NCBI RefSeq assembly: GCF_009725235.1
Contig: NZ_WJFC01000177.1
Span: forward strand, 1-27,712
Origin: Scytonema sp. UIC 10036
Lineage (GTDB): Bacteria; Cyanobacteriota; Cyanobacteriia; Cyanobacteriales; Nostocaceae
Direction of reading: 5' to 3'
DNA: 27,712 nt
Made by a program: the position numbers and the translations under genes. Positions within the stretch are counted from its first letter, which is position 1. Each line of letters opens with the position of its first letter. The notes beneath the pieces were generated by a model. It did not search any database. It was given only the letters and a program-made list of their open reading frames with translations, and was not told where the DNA came from. Shown here piece by piece: positions 16,844 through 25,753 of the stretch.

Positions 16844-17644
16844 GTGACAGAAGATTTAGTGCTAGTTGCTGGCGCTACTGGTGGGGTAGGTCAGTTAACG
16901 GTGGGCAAACTATTAGAGAAAGGTTGGAAAGTTCGCGTTTTGACACGCAATTCTACAAAAGCGGAGAAAATGTTTGAGCGCAAAGTAGAAATTGCCATTG
17001 GTGACATACGCGATCCAAGTACACTTCCCACAGCAGTACAGGATGTTGCTTACATCATCTGCTGTACTGGGACAACTGCTTTCCCTTCCGAAAGATGGGA
17101 TTTTGAGCCGAAACCTAACTTAATTGAGTGGGTTCAGCTATTGCTTAACAGTAGCGATCGCGAAACGAGGGCAAAAAATAGCCCCTTACAAGTGGATGCA
17201 CAAGGGGTCAGCCATTTAGTAGCAGCTGCGCCCCGCAATTTGAAACGTTTTGTCTTTGTGTCTTCCTGTGGAGTTCTCCACAAATCTCAATTTCCTTACA
17301 GCGTTCTCAATGCTTTTGGTGTATTGGATGCCAAACTTCAAGGGGAAGAAGCTATTATCAGTTCTGGATTGCCTTACACTATAATCCGCCCAGGGCGTTT
17401 GATTGATGGACCATATACTTCTTATGACCTCAACACTTTATTAAAAGCAACAACAGCAGGCAAATATGGTGTTGTTTTAGGGACGGGGGATACACTGACA
17501 GGACAAACCAGCCGCATTGATGTATCGGCAGCCTGTGTGGAGTGCATTCAAAACCCTCGTTCTGAAGGAAAAGCGTTTGAAATCATCAATAAAGGAAAAA
17601 GACCTTCTGTGATTGACTGGGAAGCGCTTTTTGCTCAACTTTAG
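16844..17644 (+). CDS. NAD(P)-binding Rossmann protein, NmrA/Tic62-like SDR
   Basis: A 266-residue atypical short-chain dehydrogenase. The N-terminus LVLVAGATGGVGQLTVGKLL has the GxxGxxG dinucleotide motif of NmrA/Tic62-like proteins, then VRVLTRN after strand 2 (NADP preference likely) and GDIRDP after strand 3. KRFVFVSS and YTIIRPGRLIDGP are the family's later marks. The classical catalytic YxxxK is not evident, as is common in this group. The start is GTG at 16844; no upstream ATG fits. The substrate is unknown; relatives in cyanobacteria act as redox-linked chaperones or assembly factors. It is divergent from the dynamin-like gene and ends at its own terminator. Confidence 0.88.
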   Translation: MTEDLVLVAGATGGVGQLTVGKLLEKGWKVRVLTRNSTKAEKMFERKVEIAIGDIRDPSTLPTAVQDVAYIICCTGTTAFPSERWDFEPKPNLIEWVQLLLNSSDRETRAKNSPLQVDAQGVSHLVAAAPRNLKRFVFVSSCGVLHKSQFPYSVLNAFGVLDAKLQGEEAIISSGLPYTIIRPGRLIDGPYTSYDLNTLLKATTAGKYGVVLGTGDTLTGQTSRIDVSAACVECIQNPRSEGKAFEIINKGKRPSVIDWEALFAQL

Positions 17645-17784
17645 TGTTCCTTGCGGAAATTACTACTTTGGATAGAGAATTTTCCGGAACTACTGAATGG
17701 GCAGTGGTAGATATTATCAGAGTAATCACTTATGTCTAAGCCTATAACGAGCCGAGGGCATCTAGCCCAACTATTTATTATTAC

Positions 17785-17820
17785 AAGCCCGGTCATTACA
17801 GATCGGGCTTTCGGCATTTT
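17785..17820 (+). terminator. Intrinsic terminator of the SDR gene
   Basis: AAGCCCG (17785-17791) pairs with CGGGCTT (17804-17810) around a 12-base loop, followed by TCGGCATTTT. It lies about 140 bases after the stop of the SDR gene. Confidence 0.7.
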
Positions 17821-17843
17821 AACCTTTCAGGATAGCACCTTCA

Positions 17844-17874
17844 CCTCGTTCCCAGGTTCTACCTGGGAACGAGG
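17844..17874. repeat. Palindromic repeat, 14-bp perfect stem
   Basis: CCTCGTTCCCAGGT (17844-17857), TCT loop, ACCTGGGAACGAGG (17861-17874). Same family as the palindrome at 14449-14501 (both contain CCTCGTT(T/C)CCAGG). It lies downstream of two convergent genes, so it may also stop transcription from the minus-strand gene. Confidence 0.85.
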
Positions 17875-17943
17875 GTGGGGGAAAAGACAATAGTTTGACT
17901 CGACGGTGTGAGGAACTGTAGCTGTTCTCCACCGCCTGTCTTC

Positions 17944-19695
17944 TTACTTCCCTCGTAAAAGCCCTTTAAAAAACAGAAAAATGTTGACAAGAATCCGTTC
18001 CAACCAAAGTATGGCACGGTCTAAACATTCGAGTATGAATTCTAGAGGGTGTTTTACATAACCAATTGTTCTGGCATTAGTTTCTATCCAATCAGGCTTT
18101 GCCTCAACAGTCTCAGTTTGGGGGTAGGATTTGGTGGCTTCCCCTTTCATCTTTTGACTGTCAAATTCTGTGATTTGGGATTGAGAATTAGCCATGCTTG
18201 ACTTTTGAGAGGACGAAGAGCTATTTGTCCCTATTCTCAATTTTCGACTACTTTTTTGATGCCTACGTTTTTTAGCTGTTTGTGGTAAATCAGAAGTGGA
18301 TTTTTGCCGATTTACGGAACCTAATATTTCCTTCAGCTTTGAGGTTTTGCTCTGGAAGTAATGCAAGATATTTCCCGGATAGAATAAAGTTTCAGGAAGA
18401 GTGAAATTTGTGTTTGAGAAAGATTCTCTTAAATTTGGGTCTCCATTAACTTCACTAACCTTTGATGAATTATTAAATAAGTCATCCATTGTCAGCCAAG
18501 GATCTACTGTTTCATCATCTTGGAATTGAGATGTTTCAGGTAAAGCTTTAGATGCAATAGACTGTCCTGAGAATTTAAGTTGTCTGTGAATTTTATGATT
18601 CACGGGTAATGCTTTGCGATCGCCACTCTTTGATGAAGGGTTTTGCTCTAATTGTTTGGTAGTATCTTCTCCAAAAAAGTAATGAATGGCTTCCCAAATT
18701 AAGGACAATACATCTGATGTTTGATTTTTGTCAACTTCAGTTGCTAAGACTTTTTCTTGGCTGGTAATTTGCTGCTTTTTTCCATAGAAAAATATGTTGA
18801 ACTGACTTTGAGCGGCTTGCAGCAATTCCGAACTAGTACGAGATATTGAAACTAAAGTATTGGCTTCTAACTTGGCAATAGTTTGGTCTAGCATTGCTAG
18901 TCCTGGCAGTGGAATTGGCAAGTTTTTCAGTGTATTTTTGTCTTCTGCGATCGCATCTTGAGGTAATGCAGGTTCATTTTCTTTCTGACCTGAAACTAGC
19001 TTATTTAACAAGCGTTCTATCTCTGATACTATTTGTGTCTCATCCAATGCTGGTTCTATAAGTTGCACCTGCTGTAATTCACGAGTTCTCAACTCCTCAT
19101 GAATCCTGTTTTGCAATTTTTTCTGCTGCTGAAGTGTCAAAATGTCGAAAATTTCATTATTAGCAGTGACAAGCACTAAATTGCGGGTTGCCAAATTTGA
19201 AGCAACTCCCCGGATGTGTTGGGGATTGGCGATGGGGTACTGGGAACTGGTGCTTGGGGATTGGGGAGTCGGCGAATGAAGAACAAAGGGATGGGGGTGG
19301 TGGAAAATCGGGATATAGCGAGATTGGAAGAAATGCTTGTCCCTATCTTTAGATTCCTGCGTCTTGTTATCGTTTATTTTCAGAGTCGGTACAACTTCTA
19401 AAACTCGTGCAACAGCATTATCAGCAGATTGAGGTGACGGCTGTTGTGAATCAGTTGCATCACCTTGTAACTGCAAACTCCGTTTTTGCTCACCTGCGTT
19501 TAGCTGTCTGCTAGATGACTCGATAGCTGTTTGGATGAGCATATATACTGAATGAAGGAGACCCTCTATTGACCAACTGGCAGTGACTTGTATCTGCCGT
19601 ATAGTGCGCTCGAACTGTTCGCCCCAACGCTGGGATTGTTGGTGGAAGAAGTTAAACAGCCTACTTTGATAACGACCAGAAGAAGCAGAAGGCAT
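17944..19695 (-). CDS. Cyanobacterial protein of unknown function, low-complexity centre
   Basis: About 583 residues from the Met at 19695 (MPSASSGRYQSRLFNFFHQQ). The frame is open to 19803, but the extra 36 residues look unlike a protein start and overlap the mannosidase gene. Visible parts: a helical N-terminal segment (RWGEQFERTIRQIQ), a Gln/Pro/Ser-rich linker, a conserved-looking core (NLVLVTANNEIFDILTLQQQ, then helix-rich sequence), long Ser/Lys/Gln-rich stretches, and a hydrophobic amphipathic C-terminus ending in LVNIFLFFKGLLRGK that could touch membrane. No domain is recognised. A repeat insertion (19213-19276) codes for SPTPQSP-like sequence without breaking the frame. Confidence 0.7.
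   Translation of the reverse strand: MPSASSGRYQSRLFNFFHQQSQRWGEQFERTIRQIQVTASWSIEGLLHSVYMLIQTAIESSSRQLNAGEQKRSLQLQGDATDSQQPSPQSADNAVARVLEVVPTLKINDNKTQESKDRDKHFFQSRYIPIFHHPHPFVLHSPTPQSPSTSSQYPIANPQHIRGVASNLATRNLVLVTANNEIFDILTLQQQKKLQNRIHEELRTRELQQVQLIEPALDETQIVSEIERLLNKLVSGQKENEPALPQDAIAEDKNTLKNLPIPLPGLAMLDQTIAKLEANTLVSISRTSSELLQAAQSQFNIFFYGKKQQITSQEKVLATEVDKNQTSDVLSLIWEAIHYFFGEDTTKQLEQNPSSKSGDRKALPVNHKIHRQLKFSGQSIASKALPETSQFQDDETVDPWLTMDDLFNNSSKVSEVNGDPNLRESFSNTNFTLPETLFYPGNILHYFQSKTSKLKEILGSVNRQKSTSDLPQTAKKRRHQKSSRKLRIGTNSSSSSQKSSMANSQSQITEFDSQKMKGEATKSYPQTETVEAKPDWIETNARTIGYVKHPLEFILECLDRAILWLERILVNIFLFFKGLLRGK
19213..19276. repeat. In-frame GGGGATTGG-type repeat inside the 583-residue protein
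   Basis: Degenerate copies of TGGGGATTGG / TGGGGAGT / TGGGGTACTGGG. On the coding (minus) strand they give a Pro/Ser/Gln/Asn-rich linker. This is another heptamer-class repeat common in filamentous cyanobacteria. Confidence 0.6.
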
Positions 19696-20416
19696 GGTAG
19701 TTAATTTTTGTTGAGAGAATTGTGAGTAGCCCGACTCCCACAAAACAATAGACGGAAGATTGTTGATGTTTGTGAGTTCTCTCATATTAGCGAAATATGA
19801 CATCTCCCGTATCTCAAGCCGATACTAATTCAATAACTGATGCGATCGCAAAACTGCGCTCTTGGAGTCAGGTGAATATTCTGTCTTCCTGGCGATGCTG
19901 TGAAGGCGATCTGAGTGCATCGGAGGTGAGTGCATCGGATTTATCTTCTTGGAAGTTAGCTGAGTTGAATGCAAAAGGACAAATTGCTTGGGCTGGTGGT
20001 CAAAAGGTTTTATGGCTTTTACAAAAATTAATAATTCCTCAGGATTTACAGGGTTATCCCTTGGAGGGTTTGTCTTTGCGGCTGGCGCTTGTTTGGTGGG
20101 CTGATTCTGCTAAGGTTTATGTGAATGGACAGTTGATGGTTGAGGGGGATTTGTTTGATTCTTTTCCTAGGGTGCTTTTGAGTGGGGGTGTAACGCCGGG
20201 GGAGGAATTGACTGTGGCGTTACGTTTGGTGAGTCCGGGTCATTGTGATGGTGCTTTGGTGAGGTCACAATTGGTTTATGAGTCTAATGATGATTCGGTG
20301 GAACCTGGTTTTGTGGCTGATGAGTTGGCTGTTGTGGAGCGTTGTTTGGAGTGTTTTGCGCCTGATAGGTTGGATGCTTTGAGGGTTTTTGTTGAGGGGA
20401 TGGATTGGAAGGGATT

Positions 20417-20445
20417 GAACCGCAGAGGCGCTGAGGGCGCTGAGG
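20417..20445. repeat. GCAGAGGCGC-type repeat inside the mannosidase
   Basis: AACCGCAGAGGCG followed by CTGAGGGCG copies, read in frame as NRRGAEGAEEERRREF. This basic/acidic stretch is foreign to GH38 and matches an interspersed repeat type common in cyanobacterial genomes. Confidence 0.65.
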
Positions 20446-20500
20446 AAGAGAGGAGGAGGGAGTTTGAGGAGTTGTTGTCTGTTGTTCGTCAACAACTTCT

Positions 20501-20534
20501 AAAATCCAAAATCCAAAATCCAAAATCTAAAATC
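20501..20534. repeat. AATCCAA heptamer repeat inside the mannosidase, in frame
   Basis: About four heptamer copies coding for KSKIQNPKSKI just before the zinc-binding strand FLLGHAHLDLAW. The frame is kept. Confidence 0.8.
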
Positions 20535-21278
20535 TTCTTGTTGGGTCATGCTCATTTGGATTTAGCATGGTTGTGGCGTGTGGGTGATACTTGGGAAGTT
20601 GCTCAGAGGACTTTTGAATCGGTTTTGGGGTTACAGGAGGATTTTCCTGAGTTGATTTTTTGTCATTCTACTCCGGCTCTTTATGCTTGGATTGAGGAAC
20701 ATCGTCCGGATTTGTTTGGTGCTATTCAACGGGCGGTGGCTGATGGGCGTTGGGATGTGGTTGGTGGTTTTTGGGTTGAACCGGAATTGAATTTGATTGC
20801 GGGTGAGTCTATTGTTCGTCAGCTTCTCTATGGTCAACGTTATGTGTTGGAGAAGTTTGGTAAGTTTTCTAGTGTGGTGTGGGTTCCTGATAGTTTTGGT
20901 TTTTGTGCAACTTTGCCTCAGTTTTTGGTGAATGGGGGTGTTGAGTATTTTGTGACTCAGAAGTTGCGATGGAATGATACCACTCGGTTTGAGCATGGTG
21001 CTTTTTGGTGGAAGTCTCCTGATGGGAGTGAAGTTTTTAGCTATATGTCTGCGTTGATTGGTGAAGGGATCGATCCGGTGAAGATGGTGTCTTATGCTTG
21101 TGAGTGGTGGTCTCAAACGGGGTTAGTTGAATCTCTGTGGCTTCCCGGTGTGGGGGATCATGGGGGCGGTCCTACTCGTGATATGTTGGAGACTGCTCGT
21201 CGCTGGCAAAAGTCTTCAGTATTTCCTAATGTTGAATTTGTACTCCTGCTGAAAGTTATTTGCAGTCCATCAAAGCAA

Positions 21279-21411
21279 AGGACAAGAGGACAAGGGGACC
21301 AGGGGACTAGGGGGACCAGGGGGACATGGTAGAAATTTTCTTCCTTGTCTACCCCCTCTCCTTGTCTACCCCCTCTCCCTGTCTACCCCCTCTCCCTTGT
21401 CTACCCCATCT
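21279..21411. repeat. Opposed G-rich and C-rich tandem repeats inside the mannosidase
   Basis: 21279-21331 carries degenerate GGACAAGGGG / GGGGACCAG units; 21352-21411 carries four CCTTGTCTACCCC(CTCT) units. The second block, read on the other strand, is GGGGTAGACAAGG, related to the ACAAGGTAG array at 25781-25823. The two blocks are partly complementary and could pair as a hairpin. They sit where GH38 relatives have a loop. Confidence 0.75.
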
Positions 21412-22586
21412 CCTCTATCCCCACCTGGGAGGACAACTGTATTTGGATCCATTCGGGGTTGCCTATACAACTCACGGCGACCAAAAACGTTGGAACCGTC
21501 ATTGTGAGGGGTTACTTTATCAAGCAGAACTTTTTGCGGCTTGGGCAACTTTGAGTTGTGGCGTGAGTTATCCGAAGAATGAGTTAGAATTGGCGTGGAA
21601 AAATGTTTTGTTTAATCAATTTCACGATATTTTGCCCGGTTCTTCGATTCATGAAGTTTATGTGGATGCATTACCAACTTGGCAAGAAGTAGAACGAGTG
21701 GGTGGTAAGATATTGCAGCAGTCTGTGAATGCGATCGCATCCCAAATCTCTCTACCCACTCCTCCACAGCCGGAAGCACAACCAGTGGTTATTTTTAATT
21801 CTCTTAATTGGGTGCGATCGCAGGTTGTTGAGATTGAGTTTCCAGAAGAGGATGATGGGCAAAACCAGGATTGGGCAATATATAATTTGGATGGGCATGA
21901 GGTTGAGTCTCAGAGCCGTTTTATTGGATTTAGACGCGAACCGAGTGGTGATGAAATAGCAGTAAACTCAGTCTCGTTTTTTGCCAGTGAGATACCTGCT
22001 TGTGGTTATCGTGTCTTCTGGTTATGTCCGTGTAAGCCTACTTTGCAGTCACTTAAACCATTTGAAGAGTTTGTTTTAGAAAATGAGTGTTTGCGAGTGA
22101 CAATTGACCCTGAAACGGGCGATTTGTCCGGTGTTTTTGATAAAACCAATCACCGTGAAGTTCTTAGTGGATTGGGAAATCAACTCCAAGCATTCCAAGA
22201 TAGCGGTCAGTACTGGGATGCTTGGAATATTGACCCAAATTATGCTCAGCATCCTTTACCACCTGCAGAATTATTAAGCGTTCATCATTTAGAACGGGGT
22301 ACGTTGCGAACCCGCGTGCGAGTGGTGCGAAGAATAGGTCAATCAACTTTTTCTCAAGATTACATTTTAGAAAAAGAGTCTGCTGTTCTTAAGATAGCTA
22401 ACAAAGTACACTGGCAAGAAAATCAAGTCTTGGTAAAGGTGGCTTTTCCGCTAAACTTGGAAGCAGATTTTGCAACATACGAGATTCCTTGTGGGGCTAT
22501 TCGTCGGACAACCAAACCTACCACCCCAGCAGAAAAAGCAAAATGGGAAGTCCCCGCCTTACGTTGGGCTGACTTAACGGAAATCC

Positions 22587-22684
22587 CCAATCCTCAATCC
22601 TCAATCCTCAATCCTCAATCCAAAATCCAAAATCCAAAATCCTCAATCCTCAATCCAAAATCCAAAATCCAAAATCCAAAATCC
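22587..22684. repeat. AATCCTC / AATCCAA heptamer array inside the mannosidase
   Basis: About 14 heptamers, mixing AATCCTC and AATCCAA units. After it the open frame (ending KSVWCEFAE) is one base off the real continuation NPYGVSLLNDC, so the array length sets the frame. Confidence 0.9.
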
Positions 22685-23355
22685 GTATGGTGTGAGTTTG
22701 CTGAATGATTGTAAGTACGGTTATGACAGTCAACCTAACCAACTCCGCTTAACCTTGCTACGCAGTCCTAATTGGCCCAATCCGGAAGCAGATCGAGGTT
22801 ATCATGAATTTACCTATGCTTTATATCCTCATGCTGATAGTTGGGAAACAGCGCATACAGTACGACGGGGGTATGAATTAAATATTCCCTTGCAAGTGCT
22901 GGTACTGAACCCACAACAGCAAAATAGTCAAGGTTCTTTACCACTAAGTGGTAGTTTGTTGAACTTATCAGATGACAATTTAATCTTGATGGCTTTTAAG
23001 CAGTCAGAAGATGACCCAGAACAGTGGATTCTCAGGTGCTATGAATGTCATGGTAAAACAGCAGAGTTAGAATTGCAAAGTGACTTGGGATTGAGCTTGG
23101 GTGAGCCAGTAGACTTATTGGAACGTTCCTTGAATCCTAACGAGCTAAGCGATCGCACTGTAAAACCCTGGAAAATCATCAGCTTTAGGATACCGTTTTC
23201 AGATGAAGATGCATAGAAAGCTCACCATCCAATACTGCGTAGGTTTTGCGTAAAAATACGAAAAATTGAAAATAGCCCTAGTAATAATATACCCACCAGT
23301 AAAAAAGCCCTAGTACTAAAGCTGATGGGGAAACATTACTGGTAGGTACTCAACT

Positions 23356-23757
23356 CTATTCCTCCCAATCCTCAATCTGCAACCCATTCACCCGACTAAA
23401 TTCACCAGTATTGTGCGTTACCAATATTAAATTATTCACAATGGCGATCGCAGCAATTTGTGAATCATAAGGACCAATTGGCTTTCCCAATGCCGCTAAC
23501 TCGGCACGAATTCTCCCAGCCACCCTTGCTGATTTAGGGTCTAACGGTAAAACAGCAAACTGGCTAAAAAACCGTTCCAATACTGCAAGATTGCGTTCTA
23601 CTTGTGCGCTGCGATATGTACCATAATATAGTTCCATCTGCGTTACAGTAGATAGATAAATATCTTCCGGTTCTTTGTCAGCGAGCCGCGCACTCACCGC
23701 AGGACTGGTATTGTTCAACAGACGAATGCAAACATTGGTATCCAAAAGATAGCTCAC
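23356..23757 (-). CDS. vapC: PIN-domain toxin (VapC family)
   Basis: A 133-residue PIN ribonuclease with the four metal-binding/catalytic positions: D6 in YLLDTN, E42 in MELYYG, D98 in GPYDSQIAA and N116 in THNTGEF. Length and layout are typical of VapC toxins, magnesium-dependent RNases that cut tRNA or rRNA and stop translation until held by the VapB antitoxin. The start overlaps the antitoxin stop by four bases, the classic coupled order. All catalytic residues are present, so it is probably active. Confidence 0.93.
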   Translation of the reverse strand: MSYLLDTNVCIRLLNNTSPAVSARLADKEPEDIYLSTVTQMELYYGTYRSAQVERNLAVLERFFSQFAVLPLDPKSARVAGRIRAELAALGKPIGPYDSQIAAIAIVNNLILVTHNTGEFSRVNGLQIEDWEE

Positions 23758-23987
23758 TCCAGCGTCTCCCTTGTTTCATAATCTCCCTGGTCGGGTCGTT
23801 CTAAAGGTTCTCCCACCCAACCGCCAATGACTTCTTCAAAGAAACCAGGCATCCAACCTTTTTTAGTGGGTGTTAGCGGTTGAATTGTTACGGTCACTTC
23901 AATATCGCGATCGCTCATTCCTGTTGGAATGTCAAGATGCAGTACTCCGTCAATCCCCACATGAGAACACAATTTAATACTTTGCAT
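23754..23987 (-). CDS. vapB: VapB-type antitoxin
   Basis: A 77-residue protein just upstream of vapC, with a four-base overlap. The N-terminal half (KLCSHVGIDGVLHLDIP, then DIEVTVTIQPL) is beta-rich, like the cyanobacterial VapB/DUF-type antitoxins; the C-terminal half (GWMPGFFEEVIGGWVG...) is the likely toxin-binding tail. A classical AbrB or RHH fold is not obvious from the sequence, so the DNA-binding role is inferred from position. Confidence 0.8.
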   Translation of the reverse strand: MQSIKLCSHVGIDGVLHLDIPTGMSDRDIEVTVTIQPLTPTKKGWMPGFFEEVIGGWVGEPLERPDQGDYETRETLE

Positions 23988-24184
23988 AGCTGTTTATCCT
24001 TAAGAATACGATGGATGAGTGCATCATGCTTTCATTCTAAATTGTCCGTTCGCTTATTATAAAGGAGCGATCGGGAATTATGTCTCATGTTGCAACTATC
24101 TTGTCTCCTCCGTGTTTTTTGCTTGTAGCGAATGTAATTTCAATTGGGTTTAGAGAACGTCCTGTAGGCTTTCCATCTTTTGAC

Positions 24185-24805
24185 TCAGCTGGTGTATTGT
24201 AATGAACTTTGTTCATATAAAGAAGCGATTACCATTCCTACACTACCCTGGGCTGTCATTCCTGTAAAATCTGCAATCACATCCTCTACCATCCATTCCT
24301 GGGGCAGATATTTGTAGATTTTTCTGACTTCTTGATAGAACTCTAGAGGATCGTAGATATCGTTGATAATTACTGGTTCTGGAATCGTTAGATTGGGAAA
24401 ATCTTGTTTTAACTTTTTTGCTAAATCAAGGGTTTGGGAAGAACAAATTAACCAACAACGCTCTAATTGTGGGAGATGATATTCTATTGCTTTTCGACAA
24501 GGTTCTTCCCGGCTAACTAACAACATGAGTCCCTTGTGCTTTACAGGAGGCAATTTGTCTAAATCAATTTGGGGCGATCGCCTGAAGGTTAACGATCTAG
24601 CTACCCCTAATACCGAGAAGAGCAAAATCAATACAGATCCCACAATAATCTTTAAGGCGGCTGGTGTGGAAGTACCAACAACATTAGATAATATTTGGGT
24701 GACAGCATTACCTAAAACGGATAGAAAAATGCTGCCAATAAAGAAAGGAATTAAGGTTTCTGGGTTAAAAAATATTTTGGCTGTTTGAGCAATATTATTT
24801 CGCAT
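24185..24805 (-). CDS. Two-helix membrane protein with a CARF-like ligand-binding domain (C-terminus frameshifted)
   Basis: 206 residues as it reads. Helices at about 19-39 (LIPFFIGSIFLSVLGNAVTQ) and 50-70 (AALKIIVGSVLILLFSVLGV) place the rest in the cytoplasm. Residues 90-206 resemble a CARF Rossmann domain: GLMLLVSREEPCRKAIEYHL, then LIINDIYDPLEFYQEV-like sequence and VIADFTGMTAQGSVGMVIA, the counterpart of the DxTGGTK motif that binds cyclic oligoadenylate. The frame ends at 24185, but the next frame continues as TPAESKDGKPTGRSLNPIEITF to a TGA at 24085, which supplies the missing last strand; one base seems lost near 24192. There are no CRISPR genes in the window. It is divergent from the membrane vWA gene at 25001, the two probably sharing a control region. 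Confidence 0.7.
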   Translation of the reverse strand: MRNNIAQTAKIFFNPETLIPFFIGSIFLSVLGNAVTQILSNVVGTSTPAALKIIVGSVLILLFSVLGVARSLTFRRSPQIDLDKLPPVKHKGLMLLVSREEPCRKAIEYHLPQLERCWLICSSQTLDLAKKLKQDFPNLTIPEPVIINDIYDPLEFYQEVRKIYKYLPQEWMVEDVIADFTGMTAQGSVGMVIASLYEQSSLQYTS

Positions 24806-25000
24806 AGCCTTTTAATATGGCAGTAGTGGTATTGTGGGTCAGACTATAATAAAATACTTAAACAGTCAGCATTTATCCGGAGAGATTTTCTGAAAAATTT
24901 ACAATCGAAAAAAGATGGAAAAAGCAATATCCACGCTTACGATACGATGCAAGTGTTGATGAATTCAGAACTTTGAAAACTGAATACTTCGGAGATACTT
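24806..25000. promoter_or_regulatory. Shared divergent leader of the CARF-like and vWA-like genes
   Basis: 195 bases without an ORF between two divergent starts. Near the right end ATTCAG and CTGAAT form an inverted repeat with an 11-base centre, just before the GGAGA ribosome site (24991-24995) of the vWA-like gene. AAAGG precedes the CARF-like start. Promoter boxes cannot be assigned by eye. Confidence 0.45.
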
Positions 25001-25732
25001 ATGCGTTACTCAAAGCGTCGCAAGCTATCGGTAATAAATCATAGCAAGTCTTTTGAAGAAATGCATCCAGAAGTCCCTTTGTGGAAATCACCGTTTGTCT
25101 GGCTGTGTGGTTTGGCTGGTTTGTTGCTAATTGGTGTTCCTTTATTGCTTGATGGGTTCACTCATCGAGTGGTTGGCGTGTTGATGGTAGACGTTTCTCA
25201 GTCAAATCAACCTTTTCAAGACTCCTTAAAAGCGCTTTGTCGTCAATACAGTGAGTCTTTGGTGGAAGGTGATATCCGCATTCAAGGGAAGTTTGCAGAT
25301 GTAGCAACGATATTGAGCAATCAGAAATTTGCGGAACGCGATCGCTTACTTTTACAAAAGCAATGTCAGCAGGTGATGGTTCTTCCTGCTGGAGTTGGTA
25401 AAATTCCTGGAACTTCTTTACTAGATGCACTTTCACGGATGGAAACGGAGATTCAGCACCAGCAAAGCTTGGGTAACACTCAACCTGTAGCAGCAATTGT
25501 AGCGATTAATTCAGCAGAGCTAGTGAACCAAAAACCACAGAGTTTTAGTTTGATTAAATCAAAGATTGAGCGCATCGTACAAAAGGGGGGTGCAGTAGCC
25601 ATTATCGGTTCATCTGTTAATTTAGAAAACCAATTGAGTCAGTACTTGATGCAGGTAAAAAATACTCAAATTTGTACCTACGCTGATAGTCAGACTTGTG
25701 TTGAAGATCTGTTTGAAATAGCCAGGAAGTAG
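25001..25732 (+). CDS. Membrane-anchored vWA-like protein
   Basis: A 243-residue protein. A basic N-terminus (MRYSKRRKLS) precedes one helix at about 32-52 (FVWLCGLAGLLLIGVPLLL), then a domain starting RVVGVLMVDVSQSNQPF. D64-x-S66-x-S68 is a MIDAS-like metal site of the von Willebrand A fold. The later strands (QVMVLPAGVGKIPGTSL, AAIVAINSAEL, GGAVAIIGSS) fit alternating beta/alpha units. vWA domains bind protein partners through the metal. First gene of a + strand cluster with two small membrane proteins and a coiled-coil protein; divergent from the CARF-like gene. A strong GGAGA site sits six bases before the ATG. Confidence 0.75.
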   Translation: MRYSKRRKLSVINHSKSFEEMHPEVPLWKSPFVWLCGLAGLLLIGVPLLLDGFTHRVVGVLMVDVSQSNQPFQDSLKALCRQYSESLVEGDIRIQGKFADVATILSNQKFAERDRLLLQKQCQQVMVLPAGVGKIPGTSLLDALSRMETEIQHQQSLGNTQPVAAIVAINSAELVNQKPQSFSLIKSKIERIVQKGGAVAIIGSSVNLENQLSQYLMQVKNTQICTYADSQTCVEDLFEIARK

Positions 25733-25753
25733 TCTTTTTCTAGTGGCTTGCTG

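Larger units (their letters stand above)
19797..23216 (+). pseudogene. GH38 alpha-mannosidase, split by repeat insertions and frameshifts
   Basis: One family-38 alpha-mannosidase gene spread over three frames: 19797-21332, about 21420-22708 and 22692-23216. Part 1 has the zinc/catalytic marks HAHLDLAWLW, WVPDSFGFCATLPQ (nucleophile Asp) and GDHGGGPTRDML. Part 2 has DQKRWNRHCEGLLYQAELFAA and FNQFHDILPGSSIHEVY (zinc His) and the beta-sandwich domain. Part 3 has LLNDCKYGYDSQPNQLRLTLLRSP and the C-terminal domain. The enzyme removes alpha-linked mannose from glycans. Breaks: one base is missing near 21242 (the true reading PAESYLQSIKA is shifted), a G/C-rich repeat block follows at 21279-21411, and a heptamer block at 22587-22684 shifts the frame before NPYGVSLLNDC. 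Unless these are assembly errors, full-length enzyme cannot be made; part 1 alone lacks the last zinc ligand. Confidence 0.85.

Noticed and set aside
19696..19803. N-terminal extension of the 583-residue protein
   Set aside because: Overlaps the mannosidase start and has unlikely composition; the Met at 19695 gives a better start.
20265..21116. Three minus-strand frames opposite the mannosidase
   Set aside because: Asn/Pro/Thr/His-rich composition typical of antisense shadows of a G/T-rich gene.
23290..23352. Inverted TTACTGGT/ACCAGTAA and direct AGCCCTAGTA repeats after the mannosidase
   Set aside because: The arms are short and 40 or more bases apart with no T-run, so a terminator or element cannot be supported.
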